This document shows, piece by piece, positions 33,581 through 43,645 of a stretch of DNA of 64,000 bases; positions within the stretch are counted from its first letter, which is position 1; each line of letters opens with the position of its first letter. Below the pieces are notes generated by a model that was not told the DNA's origin, did not search any database, and saw nothing but the letters and a program-made list of their open reading frames with translations. The position numbers and the translations under genes were made by a program. The stretch is from Neisseriaceae bacterium JH1-16 (GTDB taxonomy: Bacteria > Pseudomonadota > Gammaproteobacteria > Burkholderiales > Chromobacteriaceae). The stretch covers positions 992,001 to 1,056,000 of the forward strand of contig JAPDNP010000001.1 of assembly GCA_025989215.1 (NCBI GenBank), in the 5' to 3' direction.

Positions 33581-35977
33581 TTACTCTTCGCGCACCGGCA
33601 CCAGGACGGTGCGGTTGCCGTTGGTCTCCATCGGCGACACCAGGCCGGCGGCTTCCATCTGCTCGATCAGTCGCGCCGCGCGGTTGTAGCCGATGCGCAG
33701 ATGGCGCTGCACCGACGAGATCGACGCCTTGCGGGTCTTGACCACGATGGCAACGGCCTCGTCGTACAGCGCGTCGGCCTCGCCGCCGCCTTCACCGCCG
33801 CCGGTCACGCCGAATTCGCCGCCACCGTCTTCGGCACCGCCGGACAGGATGCCTTCGATGTAGTCAGGTTCACCGGTGGTCTTCAGGTACTCGACGACGT
33901 GATGCACTTCGTCGTCGGCGACGAAGGCACCGTGCACGCGCAGCGGGTAGCCAGTGCCCGGCGGCAGGTAGAGCATGTCGCCCTGGCCGAGCAGCGCCTC
34001 GGCGCCCATCTGGTCGAGGATGGTGCGCGAGTCGATCTTGCTCGACACCTGGAAGGCGATCCGGGTCGGGATATTGGCCTTGATCAGACCGGTGATCACG
34101 TCCACCGACGGGCGCTGCGTCGCCAGGATCAGGTGGATGCCGGCGGCGCGCGCCTTTTGCGCCAAGCGCGCGATCAGCTCTTCGATCTTCTTGCCAGCCA
34201 CCATCATCAGGTCGGCCAGCTCGTCGATCACCACCACGATCAAGGGCAGCGTTTCGAGCGGCTCGGGAGTTTCCGGGGTCAGGCTGAACGGGTTGGCGAT
34301 CTTCTGGCCGGCCCGTTCGGCGTCCTTGATCTTCTGGTTGAAGCCGGCCAGGTTGCGCACGCCGACCTTGGACATCAGCTTGTAGCGCTTTTCCATCTCG
34401 CCGACGCACCAGTTGAGCGCGTTGGCCGCATGCTTCATGTCGGTGACTACCGGCGCCAAGAGGTGCGGGATGCCCTCGTAGATCGACAGTTCCAGCATCT
34501 TCGGGTCGACCATGATCAGCCGCACTTCCTGCGGCGTCGCCTTGTACAGCAGCGACAGGATCATCGCGTTGATCGCCACCGATTTACCGGAACCGGTGGT
34601 ACCGGCCACCAGCACGTGCGGCATCTTGGCCAGGTTGGCGACGATAGGCGTGCCGGCAATGTCCTTGCCCATCGCCATGGTCAGTTTCGAATCGGCATGC
34701 TGGTAGACGTCGGCGCCGACGATCTCGGACAGACGCACGATCTGGCGCTTCGGGTTGGGCAGCTCCAGGCCCATATAGGTCTTGCCTGGGATGGTTTCGA
34801 CCACGCGGATCGACACCAGGCTGAGCGCACGCGCCAGGTCCTTCATCAGGTTGACGATCTGCGCGCCCTTCACGCCGACCGCCGGTTCGATTTCGTAGCG
34901 AGTGATCACCGGGCCGGGGTAGGCCGCCACCACCTTCACCTCGACGCCGAAATCGGCCAGCTTCTTCTCGATCAGTCGCGAAGTGGCCTCGACTGTTTCC
35001 GGCGTTACCGGCAGCTGCTGCTCCTGCGCCGCCTCCAGCAACGCCAGCCCCGGCAGGGCGTTGTCACTCGGGTCGGCGAACAACGAGCTTTGCACCGGCT
35101 TGGCCGGTTTGGGCGACGCGAGCGGGGCGGCAGCCGGCGCGGCTTCGGCCAACACTGGCTCGCGACGTGGAGCGGGGGCGACATCGAATGGGATGTCGTC
35201 TTCGTCATCATCCGACCCGGCCTCTTCATTCAACACCGGCTCCTGCTCGGGCACGACCACCGGTTTTGCCGCAGGCTCGGCCTTGGCTGCCGGCGCGGGC
35301 TTGTCGGCCTTTTTCGGGCGATGCTGCCAGCCGTCGTTCAGCAATTGCCAGACGCGCTGCGCCGACTCCTCCAGCCAGGTGCCGGTCTTTTCCATGATGT
35401 CCAACCAGGACCAGCCGGTGAACAGCGAAAAGCCGATGGCGAAGAATACCGACAACAACAAGGTCGCGCCGGTGGTGCCGAAGGCATGGCCCAGCCCGCC
35501 GCCGATGAAGCGGCCGAACATGCCGCCCGGAGCCAAGGGCAACGACAAGGCCTTGCCGTGCAGGAACAACGCCTCGAGGCTGGCGCTGCTGAGGATCAGC
35601 ATCAGGAAGCCGGCGCTGGCGGCCATGGCGATCGGCGACGGTTTGAAGCCGCGATTCTCCAGGCTCAGCTGGCGGTAGCCCCAGGCGATCGCCGCCAGGC
35701 AAAAGGTGACCAGCCACCAGGCCGAATAGCCGAACACGTACAGCAGCATGTCGGACAGCCAGGCGCCGAAGGCGCCGCCGATGTTGCGGATGGTTGGGTC
35801 GGCCGAGCTGTGCGACCACGAGGGGTCCTGCGCCGAGTAGCTGAACAGGGCGATGACGAGATACACCGCGGCCACCGCCATCAGCAGCCACCAGGCTTCA
35901 CGCAGCAGGGTGACAAGACGGGGAGGAAGCGGCGTCGAAGAATTCTTGACGACGGCCTTGCGTTTGAACAGTCGCAT
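33581..35977 (-). CDS. ftsK: DNA translocase FtsK
   Basis: Septal DNA translocase that moves chromosome termini and activates XerCD recombination at division. The 798-residue protein has four membrane helices in the first 200 residues, a Pro/Ala/Glu-rich linker, the alpha/beta motor domain with Walker [16 protein letters not shown] and the [13 protein letters not shown] Walker B, and a C-terminal gamma winged-helix domain ([23 protein letters not shown]) that reads KOPS sites. ATG 35977 was chosen because GCAGGA lies seven bases upstream; a GTG at 35995 is the alternative. The linker is short compared with E. coli FtsK, as is usual in betaproteobacteria. Confidence 0.96.
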   Translation of the reverse strand: MRLFKRKAVVKNSSTPLPPRLVTLLREAWWLLMAVAAVYLVIALFSYSAQDPSWSHSSADPTIRNIGGAFGAWLSDMLLYVFGYSAWWLVTFCLAAIAWGYRQLSLENRGFKPSPIAMAASAGFLMLILSSASLEALFLHGKALSLPLAPGGMFGRFIGGGLGHAFGTTGATLLLSVFFAIGFSLFTGWSWLDIMEKTGTWLEESAQRVWQLLNDGWQHRPKKADKPAPAAKAEPAAKPVVVPEQEPVLNEEAGSDDDEDDIPFDVAPAPRREPVLAEAAPAAAPLASPKPAKPVQSSLFADPSDNALPGLALLEAAQEQQLPVTPETVEATSRLIEKKLADFGVEVKVVAAYPGPVITRYEIEPAVGVKGAQIVNLMKDLARALSLVSIRVVETIPGKTYMGLELPNPKRQIVRLSEIVGADVYQHADSKLTMAMGKDIAGTPIVANLAKMPHVLVAGTTGSGKSVAINAMILSLLYKATPQEVRLIMVDPKMLELSIYEGIPHLLAPVVTDMKHAANALNWCVGEMEKRYKLMSKVGVRNLAGFNQKIKDAERAGQKIANPFSLTPETPEPLETLPLIVVVIDELADLMMVAGKKIEELIARLAQKARAAGIHLILATQRPSVDVITGLIKANIPTRIAFQVSSKIDSRTILDQMGAEALLGQGDMLYLPPGTGYPLRVHGAFVADDEVHHVVEYLKTTGEPDYIEGILSGGAEDGGGEFGVTGGGEGGGEADALYDEAVAIVVKTRKASISSVQRHLRIGYNRAARLIEQMEAAGLVSPMETNGNRTVLVPVREE

Positions 35978-36038
35978 AGTCCTGCAATATTGCACTTAAA
36001 GGCCGCCAATTATAGCGTGACGGCGCCATTAATAATGT

Positions 36039-37214
36039 CTAAACGGGGTATAAAGCCCCCAAGACCCGTAAACCGGCCGCTCCGGTCACCGCCGGCAGGT
36101 TGCCGGGACGCCGTTCGACGAACTGGCGGGCCAGCCAGGCGAACGCTGCGGCCTCTACCTGCTGGGCACCCAGGCCCAGCGCATCGGTGCTGGCAAGGCG
36201 ATGCGTCGGCATCCGTCGGCCCAGCGATTGCATCAGGAAACCGTTACGCGCGCCACCGCCGCACACATATAGCGCGACCGCATTCGGCGCATGCTGCTCA
36301 ACCGCCGCGGCGATGCCTTCCACCGTCAGCGCCAGCAGGGTCGCCTGTACGTCGGCGGGCGCCAGCTCGCCCAGGCTTGGCCTAAGCTGCGCCAACTGGG
36401 CATCGAGCCAGGCCAGATCGAACAGATCGCGGCCGGTGCTCTTCGGCGGCAGGGCGGCGAAGAACGGTTCGGCCAACATTGCGGCCAAGAGTTCCGGCAC
36501 CACCGCACCGCTGGCTGCCCAGGCGCCGTCGGCATCGTAGGTGCGGCCAAGATGGCGATGGATCCAGGCGTCGAGCAGCATATTGCCGGTGCCGCAATCG
36601 AAGCCGACTACCGTACCGTCCTGCTCCAGCACCGACAGGTTGGCGATGCCGCCGATATTGATGACCACGCGCCCCTCGTCATTGCTGCCGAACACTCCCA
36701 GATGAAACGCCGGCACTAGCGGCGCGCCCTGGCCGCCGGCGGCGACGTCGCGGCTGCGGAAATCGCCGATCACGTCGATGCCGGCGCGTTCGGCCAACCT
36801 GGCGAGGTTGCCGATCTGCAAGGTGTAACCCGCCTCCGGCGCGTGGCGAATGGTCTGACCGTGGCAGCCGATGGCCCGCACGCTGGCGGCGGCCGCGCCG
36901 GTCGCAGCCAGCAGCTGCACCACCGTGTCGGCGTACAGGTCGGCCAACCGGTTGCCCAGCCGGGCGGCGCGGTCGAGCTCATTGCCGTCGACCGGCTGCA
37001 GCGCCAGTACTGCCTGGCGCACATCGGGGGGATAGGAAAGGGTGGCTTCGCCGAGCAGCCGCGGCCGACCGGCGGCGTCGAACTCGACCAACACCGCGTC
37101 GATGCCATCCAGGCTGGTGCCGGACATCAGGCCGATATAGCGATCGACCGGGCCGTCGGCAGACGAACCCGGTCGGGAAAGAGCAGCGCTATGCTGCGGC
37201 AGGTGGCTATCCAC
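36039..37214 (-). CDS. anmK: anhydro-N-acetylmuramic acid kinase
   Basis: Phosphorylates and opens 1,6-anhydroMurNAc, the sugar released by lytic transglycosylases, to MurNAc-6-phosphate for wall recycling. The 391-residue protein has GLMSGTSLDGIDAVLVEF near residue 28, the GCHGQTIRH motif, and INIGGIANLSVL and DCGTGNMLLDAW, all family features of the ASKHA fold. It follows an M23 peptidase gene with 42 bases between them and precedes ftsK, so one transcript is likely. The first 25 residues are not conserved; a later start is possible but no better ribosome site was seen. Two TTCGGCCAA words lie inside. Confidence 0.94.
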   Translation of the reverse strand: MDSHLPQHSAALSRPGSSADGPVDRYIGLMSGTSLDGIDAVLVEFDAAGRPRLLGEATLSYPPDVRQAVLALQPVDGNELDRAARLGNRLADLYADTVVQLLAATGAAAASVRAIGCHGQTIRHAPEAGYTLQIGNLARLAERAGIDVIGDFRSRDVAAGGQGAPLVPAFHLGVFGSNDEGRVVINIGGIANLSVLEQDGTVVGFDCGTGNMLLDAWIHRHLGRTYDADGAWAASGAVVPELLAAMLAEPFFAALPPKSTGRDLFDLAWLDAQLAQLRPSLGELAPADVQATLLALTVEGIAAAVEQHAPNAVALYVCGGGARNGFLMQSLGRRMPTHRLASTDALGLGAQQVEAAAFAWLARQFVERRPGNLPAVTGAAGLRVLGALYPV

Positions 37215-37256
37215 GCGGCAGTGTCCTTGTAGCGGGCGCCGCCGACGAGGGCGGCG

Positions 37257-38594
37257 CTAGTCGAGCTGCGCGACGGTGGTCGGAATCGCGCGCAGCAGTT
37301 TGAGATCCTGCGCGAGTTTGACGCTCTGCTGGCGGAACGCCAGGTGCTCTGACGGAGTCAGCGTGCGGGTCGGCAACGCCGAGGTGGCCGGATCGACCGC
37401 CTGGCCGTTGACGCGCACCTCGAAATGCAGGTGCGGGCCGGTGGAGCGGCCGGTGGTGCCAACATAGCCGATCACTTCACCGGCCTTCACCGGCTGGCCC
37501 GCCTTCAGCCCCTGGGCAAAGCGGCTCATATGCGCATAAAGCGTGGTCATTTTAGCGTTGTGGCGCAAAGTCACAACATTGCCGTAGCCGTTCTCGCGCT
37601 GGGCGCTGGCCACCACGCCATCGGCCGGTGCAACGATGGGCGTGCCGACCACTGCGGCGAAGTCGATGCCGGAATGCAGTCGCAGTGCGTGCAGAATGGG
37701 GTGGTAGCGCAGGCCGAACGGCGAGCTGACCCGGGCATTGGTCACCGGCTGACGGGCGAAACCCTGCTTGAACGGCCGGCCTTCCTCGTCGTAATAGGTG
37801 CCCGAATCGTCGCCCTGCGTGAAGTAGAACGCCGCGTAATGCTTGCCCTGACTATCGATCTCGGCGGCCAGCACATTGCCGGTGGTGATCGGCGAGCCCT
37901 GATACAGATAGGTTTCGAACACCAGCCGCATCTTGTCGCCGGCCTTCAGCTGCGCCAGGTCGAGCTTGTCGGCGAAGATGTCATTCAGCTGCGCACGCAC
38001 CTCGGCCGGCACCCCGGCCTGTGCCAACGCGCCACTGGCACTGCTTTTCACCGTCACCGAGCGTACCGTCGGCACCATCTGGGTCTCGACCGGATCGGCA
38101 CTGGCCTGCCACTGGCCCTTGGCGTTCCTCTCGACCGCCACAAGCATCTTCTCGCCGTTGTCGTCGTCGTTCAGAAACTGCAGGGCGTACAGCTTGCCGT
38201 CGTCGTCGGTCTTCACCGAGACGGTCTGGCCGGTCTTGAGCTTGAGGAGATCGCGCGACACCGGGTTGCCCGACAGGAAGCCGTTGGCGTCGCCATCGTT
38301 GATGCCGAGCCGGTTCAGCAATGCCGCGACGGTGTCGCCGCGGCGGATCGGCTCTTCGCGCCAGTAGCGGGTATCGCTGTTCACGGCGGAGAAGGTCGGC
38401 AGTGCCAGCGCCTCGGTCACCTGCTGCTGCCTCACCTTGACCGCGGCCGTTTCCGCCTCGTCGGCGGTGATGGCGTAGGCTGTCACCATGCCGAACAAGG
38501 GCAGGCCGGCCACCAGGCTGATCCAGCGGAAATGATGGTTCGCCAGGAAGCTGGCGCAGTTTTGCGGGAAATGAAGCAGTTTGCGATAATTCAT
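37257..38594 (-). CDS. M23 family peptidoglycan DD-endopeptidase
   Basis: A 445-residue membrane-anchored murein hydrolase of the MepM/NlpD-like group. It has one N-terminal helix (about residues 22-42), an OapA/LysM-like domain with REEPIRRGDTVAALLNRLGI, and a C-terminal zinc endopeptidase with HSGIDFAA and HLHFEVRVNG, the usual H-x(n)-D and HxH ligands. It cuts peptide crosslinks in the periplasm. ATG 38594 was chosen as the start of the conserved part; the upstream frame has no conservation, and no clear ribosome site is seen. In many betaproteobacteria it stands beside anmK as here. Confidence 0.9.
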   Translation of the reverse strand: MNYRKLLHFPQNCASFLANHHFRWISLVAGLPLFGMVTAYAITADEAETAAVKVRQQQVTEALALPTFSAVNSDTRYWREEPIRRGDTVAALLNRLGINDGDANGFLSGNPVSRDLLKLKTGQTVSVKTDDDGKLYALQFLNDDDNGEKMLVAVERNAKGQWQASADPVETQMVPTVRSVTVKSSASGALAQAGVPAEVRAQLNDIFADKLDLAQLKAGDKMRLVFETYLYQGSPITTGNVLAAEIDSQGKHYAAFYFTQGDDSGTYYDEEGRPFKQGFARQPVTNARVSSPFGLRYHPILHALRLHSGIDFAAVVGTPIVAPADGVVASAQRENGYGNVVTLRHNAKMTTLYAHMSRFAQGLKAGQPVKAGEVIGYVGTTGRSTGPHLHFEVRVNGQAVDPATSALPTRTLTPSEHLAFRQQSVKLAQDLKLLRAIPTTVAQLD

Positions 38595-38631
38595 CAACGA
38601 AAATGAGACAATGGCGCCATCGCCTGCGAAG

Positions 38632-38681
38632 CGGCTAACAAAAATCGGCACGGCTACACCGGTGGGGATTTTCGTTAGCGG
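38632..38681. repeat. inverted repeat, GCCGCTnACA family
   Basis: CGGCTAACAAAAATC and its near-complement GATTTTCGTTAGCGG flank a 20-base centre. It resembles the inverted repeats at 45560-45604 and 4890-4995. The 300 bases from here to 39004 hold no gene; an AT-rich patch near 38830-38880 may hold the promoter of the next plus-strand gene. Confidence 0.5.
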
Positions 38682-39004
38682 TTCATGAGACGGGTCGCGG
38701 TTCACACACTCAGACGCCGGTCTTGCCGGGACTGCCGAAAAGCTTGTTCACATGGAGGGCGAGGAGCGGAAAGAAGTTCCACACCGCCCGCGCAAGCTGG
38801 CCATAGTAGCAAGCTTCGCTCGGCCGAAAAAACACTTTCTTCAATAAAATCATCATTCTATCCTGTTATCATCGACACCTACCGCCCGATAGCAACCGAC
38901 CATTCGCCGCGCATGACAAACACCGTCTACTCCCTGTCGGCGCCACGCCGCCCCACCCGCCGAGCCGTTCCGCGCGCTGATTTCTCCCCCGTGGAGGGCC
39001 GGCA

Positions 39005-40015
39005 ATGAAACTAACCCTGCATCTGCCGGGCCTGGTCTGGCTCGACAGCGACGGCACCGCCGAGATCGTCAAGGGGCTGGAATTGCCGGCCCTGGACACG
39101 CTGCTCGGCCGCGGCCAGATCACCCCGACGCCACGCTCGCTCAGCGCGCTGACGGCCCAGGCGTTTTCGCTTGGCGACCTCGCCCCGGCACGCAGCCTGG
39201 CCCAGGCCGACGGCCTGCCTGCCGGGCAGGGCCACTGGCTGGTGGCCGACCCGGTGCACGTGCGCATCGACCGCGACCGCGCCTTGCTCGCCGACGTCGG
39301 CATCCTGACCTTGGCACAGCACGAGGCCGACCGGCTGATCGAGGCGCTCAACAAGCACTTCGCTGAGGACGGCCTGCGTTTTCACGCGCCGCAGCCGGGG
39401 CGCTGGTATGTCGAGGCAAGCGAGGCGCCGCGGGCCGAGTTCACCGCGCTGGCCGATGTGGTCGGCGAAGACGTCAACATCCACCTGCCCAAGGGCCAGG
39501 ACGGGCTGATCTGGAGTCGCTTCCTCAACGAGCTGCAGATGCTGCTCTACACCCACCCGGTCAACGACGAGCGCGAAGCGCGCGGCGAGCCGGCGGTGAA
39601 CAGCGTCTGGTTGTGGGGTAACGGCGAAGCCGCCGCGCCGACCGGCGCCGCCGAACTGATCCTGACCGACGATGCGCTGTGGCAGCATTACGCCACGCTC
39701 GCCGGTACCGCCCACGATGCCACACCCTATGCCTTCGACGGTCTTGCGGCGGCTGCCGGGCAGGCCCGCTCGGTGCTGCTACGCGACGACAGTCTGCTGG
39801 CCGCCGCGCAATATCGCGACGCCTGGGGCTGGCGCGAGGCGCTTGGCCAGCAGGAAGAACGCTGGTTTGCGCCGCTGTTGGCCGCACTGAAAGCCCGCCG
39901 CCTCGATGAGCTGACGCTGGCCTGCCACGGCGAGGCCGGCTTTACGCTGACCGTGCGCCCGGCCGATCTCTGGAAATTCTGGCGACGTCCACGCACGCTC
40001 GCCTCACTCGTTTGA
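39005..40015 (+). CDS. phosphoglycerate mutase-like protein (RpfE-type)
   Basis: A 336-residue protein of the betaproteobacterial group annotated as RpfE-type regulatory protein or cofactor-independent phosphoglycerate-mutase-like. Features seen are LHLPGLVWLDSDG at the start, and WLVADPVHVRIDRDRALL and HLPKGQDGLIWSRFLNELQMLLYTHPVNDEREARG in the middle. It lacks the full metal-binding set of true phosphoglycerate mutases, so enzyme activity is doubtful. It ends three bases before the recJ start, so the two genes form an operon, a pairing common in this group of bacteria. Function is unknown. Confidence 0.82.
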   Translation: MKLTLHLPGLVWLDSDGTAEIVKGLELPALDTLLGRGQITPTPRSLSALTAQAFSLGDLAPARSLAQADGLPAGQGHWLVADPVHVRIDRDRALLADVGILTLAQHEADRLIEALNKHFAEDGLRFHAPQPGRWYVEASEAPRAEFTALADVVGEDVNIHLPKGQDGLIWSRFLNELQMLLYTHPVNDEREARGEPAVNSVWLWGNGEAAAPTGAAELILTDDALWQHYATLAGTAHDATPYAFDGLAAAAGQARSVLLRDDSLLAAAQYRDAWGWREALGQQEERWFAPLLAALKARRLDELTLACHGEAGFTLTVRPADLWKFWRRPRTLASLV

Positions 40016-40018
40016 ACT

Positions 40019-41725
40019 ATGTCCCAGATCGTTGTACGCCCCATTCCTGACGCCGCGCGCCAGCGCCTGCTATCAGACGGTATCGACCCCTTGCTGGCCC
40101 GGCTGTGCGCCGCTCGTGGCATCGAATCCACCGACGAGCTCGACTGCAGCCTGGCGATGCTGATTCCGTTCGGCCAACTGAAGAACGCCGAGGCGATGGC
40201 GGTACGCCTGGCCGATGCAATCGCCGCGCGCCAGCGCCTGTTGATCGTCGCCGACTACGACGCCGACGGCGCCACCGCCTGTTCGGTGGCGATGAAGGGG
40301 CTGTCCGCGCTCGGCGCGGTGGTCGACTTCATCGTGCCCAACCGCTTCGAGTACGGTTACGGCCTGACGCCGGAGATCGTCGAGCTGGCATCGACCAAGT
40401 CGCCCGACATCATCGTCACCGTCGACAACGGCATCGCCAGCGTCGCCGGGGTGGCTGCGGCCAAGGCGCGTGGCATCGAGGTGCTGGTCACCGATCACCA
40501 CCTGCCGGGCGACACCTTGCCCGAGGCACTGATCGTTAACCCCAACCAGCCCGGCTGCGAGTTTCCGTCGAAGAACCTGGCCGGCGTCGGCGTGATGTTC
40601 TACGTGCTGATGGCGCTGCGCGCCGAGCTGCGCAAACGCGGCGTGTACACCGCCGGGCGCGATTCGGCCAACCCTGAACCGAATCTGGGCGAGCTGCTCG
40701 ACCTGGTTTCGCTCGGCACCGTCGCCGACGTGGTGCGCCTCGACCAGAACAACCGCATCCTGGTCGAGCAGGGCCTGCGCCGCATGCGCGCCGGCCGCAT
40801 GCGACCGGGTATCGCCGCCTTGTTCCGCGTCGCCGGGCGCGCCGCGCACAAGGCCACCACCTTCGATCTGGGCTTCACCCTCGGCCCGCGCCTGAACGCC
40901 GCCGGCCGGCTCGACGACATGAGCCTCGGCATCGCCTGCCTGCTGTCCGACAGCGAAGAGGTGGCGACCGGGTTGGCGCAGGAACTCGACCGCCTCAACC
41001 GCGAGCGACGCAGCATCGAGTCGGGCATGCAGGAAGAGGCGCTGGCGGTGCTGTCCACCATCGACCCGGCCGACCGCTACAGCCTGACGCTGTACCGCGA
41101 CGACTGGCACCAGGGCGTGGTCGGCATCGTCGCCTCGCGACTGAAGGAGCGCTTCCACCGTCCGGCCATCGTGTTCGCGCCGGGCGACGAGGGCGAGATC
41201 AAGGGCTCCGGCCGTTCGATCCCCGGCTTTCACCTGCGTGACGCGCTCGACCTGGTCTACAAGCGCCATCCCGGCCTGATCGCCAAGTTCGGCGGCCACG
41301 CGATGGCGGCGGGTCTGTCCATCGCCGAAGCCGACTTCGCCGCCTTCGCCGCCGCCTTCGAACAGGTGGCGCGCGAGCTGATCGACGCCAGTCGGCTGAC
41401 CCGCACCTTCGAAACCGACGGCAGCCTGAGCCAGCGCGAGCTGACGCTGTCCACCGCCGAGGCGCTGGCCGCCCAGGTGTGGGGCCAGGGCTTCCCCGGG
41501 CCGACCTTCACCGACCACTTCATCGTGATCAGCCAGCGCCTGGTAGGCGACAAGCATCTGAAGCTGCGCCTGGCGAAGGAGGGCGCCGAATTCGACGCCA
41601 TGCTGTTCAACCACAGCGACTGGCTGCCCGACAGCATCGAGGCGGTCTATCAGGTGGTCGCCAACGAATGGCGCGGCAACAAGGAATTGCAGCTGTACAT
41701 CGACCATTGGTGCGCCGCCGATTAA
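40019..41725 (+). CDS. recJ: single-stranded-DNA-specific 5'-3' exonuclease RecJ
   Basis: RecJ degrades 5' single strands in recombination (RecF pathway) and repair. The 568-residue length is typical. DHH-family motifs are in place: VADYDADGATA (motif I), VDNGI (II), VTDHHLPGD (III, the DHH triplet), and NPNQPGCEFPSKNLAGVGVMF (IV); the DHHA1 domain carries KGSGRSIPGFHLRDAL and FGGHAMAAGLS. A C-terminal OB-like domain follows. The start is set by the ATG three bases after the upstream stop. The stop TAA is shared with the start of a 131-base dispersed repeat. Confidence 0.96.
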   Translation: MSQIVVRPIPDAARQRLLSDGIDPLLARLCAARGIESTDELDCSLAMLIPFGQLKNAEAMAVRLADAIAARQRLLIVADYDADGATACSVAMKGLSALGAVVDFIVPNRFEYGYGLTPEIVELASTKSPDIIVTVDNGIASVAGVAAAKARGIEVLVTDHHLPGDTLPEALIVNPNQPGCEFPSKNLAGVGVMFYVLMALRAELRKRGVYTAGRDSANPEPNLGELLDLVSLGTVADVVRLDQNNRILVEQGLRRMRAGRMRPGIAALFRVAGRAAHKATTFDLGFTLGPRLNAAGRLDDMSLGIACLLSDSEEVATGLAQELDRLNRERRSIESGMQEEALAVLSTIDPADRYSLTLYRDDWHQGVVGIVASRLKERFHRPAIVFAPGDEGEIKGSGRSIPGFHLRDALDLVYKRHPGLIAKFGGHAMAAGLSIAEADFAAFAAAFEQVARELIDASRLTRTFETDGSLSQRELTLSTAEALAAQVWGQGFPGPTFTDHFIVISQRLVGDKHLKLRLAKEGAEFDAMLFNHSDWLPDSIEAVYQVVANEWRGNKELQLYIDHWCAAD

Positions 41726-41855
41726 GAACCTGCTCACGATCGCTGCACTCGGGGGAAACTGCGTTGAAATGCCGCTCAACATGCTCATGTACCCTATGTA
41801 CACTCCGCTGTTTCGCGTCATTGACCCTTCGCTCGCAAGATCATAAGCAGGTTCT
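41725..41855. repeat. 131-base intergenic repeat, copy 2 (inverted relative to copy 1)
   Basis: Begins in the last base of the recJ TAA. Ends AGAACCTGCTCACGATC and the inverse of AGAACCTGCTTATGATC. Read in reverse it follows the copy at 11337-11479 along most of its length, including GGAGTGTACAT, GGTACATGAG and TTGAGCGGCATTTCAACGCA. About 12 bases shorter in the part near GGGTCA. Confidence 0.85.
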
Positions 41856-41858
41856 AGC

Positions 41859-41884
41859 GCATTCGGCCAACGTTGGCCGAATGC
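41859..41884. terminator. perfect 26-base palindrome of inverted TTCGGCCAA words
   Basis: GCATTCGGCCAAC is followed directly by its complement with no spacer. No T-run follows (GGAAAGC), so its strength as a terminator is uncertain. It stands four bases after the 131-base repeat and before rmuC. Confidence 0.65.
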
Positions 41885-41984
41885 GGAAAGCACACCAGAG
41901 CACGGGGCAAATCTCCGGCCACCGACAGAGTTAACCGCCAGCCAGACCGCCACGGTCTCGCTGGTGGCACCAAGAGGGACATCC

Positions 41985-43616
41985 ATGATCGCAGCCATCA
42001 TCACCGGCCTCATCGGCCTGCTGCTCGGCGCCGCACTCGTCTGGCTGCTGCTGCGCGGCAGGGGCGCTCTCGCCTACGAACAAGGCCGGGGCGAAGGCTT
42101 GGCCGAAGCCGCCATCCTGCAAACGCGGCTGGCCGGCGCCGAAGCCACGTTGGCCGAACAGCGCGAGCAACGTCAGATCAGCGACGAGCGTCTGCGCCTC
42201 GCCCAGTACGAGCTGGCGCAGACCCAGCAGCTGCTCGCCGCCAGCCAGGCGCGCGCCGACCGAGTGTCGCCGCTGGAGCAGGCGGTGGTCGAGCGCGACG
42301 GCGCGCTGACCCGGCTGGGTGAGGAACTGCGCAAGGCCGGCGCCGAGCTGGCGGCGCGGGTCGAGCAGGGCAAGCGCATCGGCCAGCTCGAGGCGGAACT
42401 GGCCGGCGTCCGCCAGGACGGCGCACGTCTGGGCGAGGAAATCACCCGGCTGACCGCGCGCGAGCAACAACTGGCGACCACGCTACAGAAGGAGCAAGAA
42501 CTCGCCACCGAGAAGATGGCACTGCTGATCGAGGCGCGCGACGTGCTGGCCAACCAGTTCAAGGCGCTGGCCAACGAGATCTTCGAGGAAAAGTCCAAGC
42601 GCTTCACCGAGCAGAACAAGGAAAACCTCGGCGGCCTGCTCAACCCGCTCAACGAGCGCATCCAGCAGTTCGGCAAGCTGGTGCAGGACACCTACGACAA
42701 GGACTCGAAAGAGCGGCTGACGCTGGAAAACGAGCTGCGCAATCTGCAGAAGCTCAACACTCAGCTGGGCCAGGATGCAATCGCGCTGACCAATGCTCTG
42801 ACCGGCGCCAACAACAAGGCCCAGGGCAACTGGGGCGAGATGGTGCTGGAGAGCGTGCTGGAGACGTCCGGTCTGACCCGCGGCCGCGAGTACGAGGTGC
42901 AGGTGTCCGACGTGGTGGAAACCGAGGAGGGCGGCTACAAGCGCTACCAGCCCGACGTAGTGATTCATCTGCCGGAGGGCAAGCAGCTGGTGGTCGACTC
43001 CAAGGTGTCGCTGAACGCCTATGTGCGCTACACCGCCGCCGTCGACGAGAACGAACGCGAGGCCGAGCTGAAGGCGCATACCGCTGCGCTGCGCCAGCAC
43101 ATCCGCACCTTGGCCGAAAAGCGCTACCAGGACCTGTACAAGCTCAACACGCTCGACTTCGTGTTCATGTTCGTGCCGGTCGAGCCGGCCTACCTGCTGG
43201 CGGTGCAGCAGGACATGAGCCTGTTCAACGAGGCGTTCGAGCGGCGCATCATGATCGTCGGCCCCAGCACTTTGCTCGCCACCTTGCGCACCGTCGCCAG
43301 CATCTGGCGCTACGAGTACCAGAATCAGAACGCCATCGAGATCGCCCGCCAGAGCGGCGCGATGTACGACAAATTCGTCGGCTTCGTCGATACGCTGGAG
43401 AAGCTCGGCAAGCAGATTGCCACCACCCAGGACAGCTATGGCACGGCGATGAAGCAGCTGACGGCCGGCAGTGGCAACCTGGCCAGCCGCGCCGAGAAGC
43501 TGCGCAAGCTCGGCATCAAGGCCAACAAGCAGTTGCCCACCCACCTGCTGGGCAGCGACGAAGAGAGTCCGGACGGCGCGGATGGCGAAGACCAGGCCGA
43601 TGCACTGGAGAGCTGA
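41985..43616 (+). CDS. rmuC: DNA recombination protein RmuC
   Basis: RmuC is a membrane-anchored, coiled-coil protein with a nuclease-like fold that limits inversions at short repeats. The 543-residue protein has one helix at residues 2-22, a long coiled coil to about residue 190 (rich in Glu, Gln, Ala, Leu), and the conserved RmuC domain with NNKAQGNWGEMVLESVLE, YQPDVVIHLPEGKQLVVDSKVS and DFVFMFVPVEPAYL. ATG 41985 was chosen since GAGGGAC precedes it and the membrane helix starts there. Four of the 36 TTCGGCCAA words are in or next to this gene. It has its own terminator. Confidence 0.94.
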   Translation: MIAAIITGLIGLLLGAALVWLLLRGRGALAYEQGRGEGLAEAAILQTRLAGAEATLAEQREQRQISDERLRLAQYELAQTQQLLAASQARADRVSPLEQAVVERDGALTRLGEELRKAGAELAARVEQGKRIGQLEAELAGVRQDGARLGEEITRLTAREQQLATTLQKEQELATEKMALLIEARDVLANQFKALANEIFEEKSKRFTEQNKENLGGLLNPLNERIQQFGKLVQDTYDKDSKERLTLENELRNLQKLNTQLGQDAIALTNALTGANNKAQGNWGEMVLESVLETSGLTRGREYEVQVSDVVETEEGGYKRYQPDVVIHLPEGKQLVVDSKVSLNAYVRYTAAVDENEREAELKAHTAALRQHIRTLAEKRYQDLYKLNTLDFVFMFVPVEPAYLLAVQQDMSLFNEAFERRIMIVGPSTLLATLRTVASIWRYEYQNQNAIEIARQSGAMYDKFVGFVDTLEKLGKQIATTQDSYGTAMKQLTAGSGNLASRAEKLRKLGIKANKQLPTHLLGSDEESPDGADGEDQADALES

Positions 43617-43645
43617 AGCAGGACGTTGGTTAAGAGAGCAGTAAC

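Noticed and set aside
33701-36385. An 894-codon open frame on the plus strand over ftsK and anmK
   Set aside because: Arg/His/Gln-rich antisense frame; FtsK and AnmK on the other strand have complete motifs.
40073-42013. A 646-codon open frame antisense to recJ
   Set aside because: RecJ is complete with all DHH motifs; the antisense frame has no recognisable domain.
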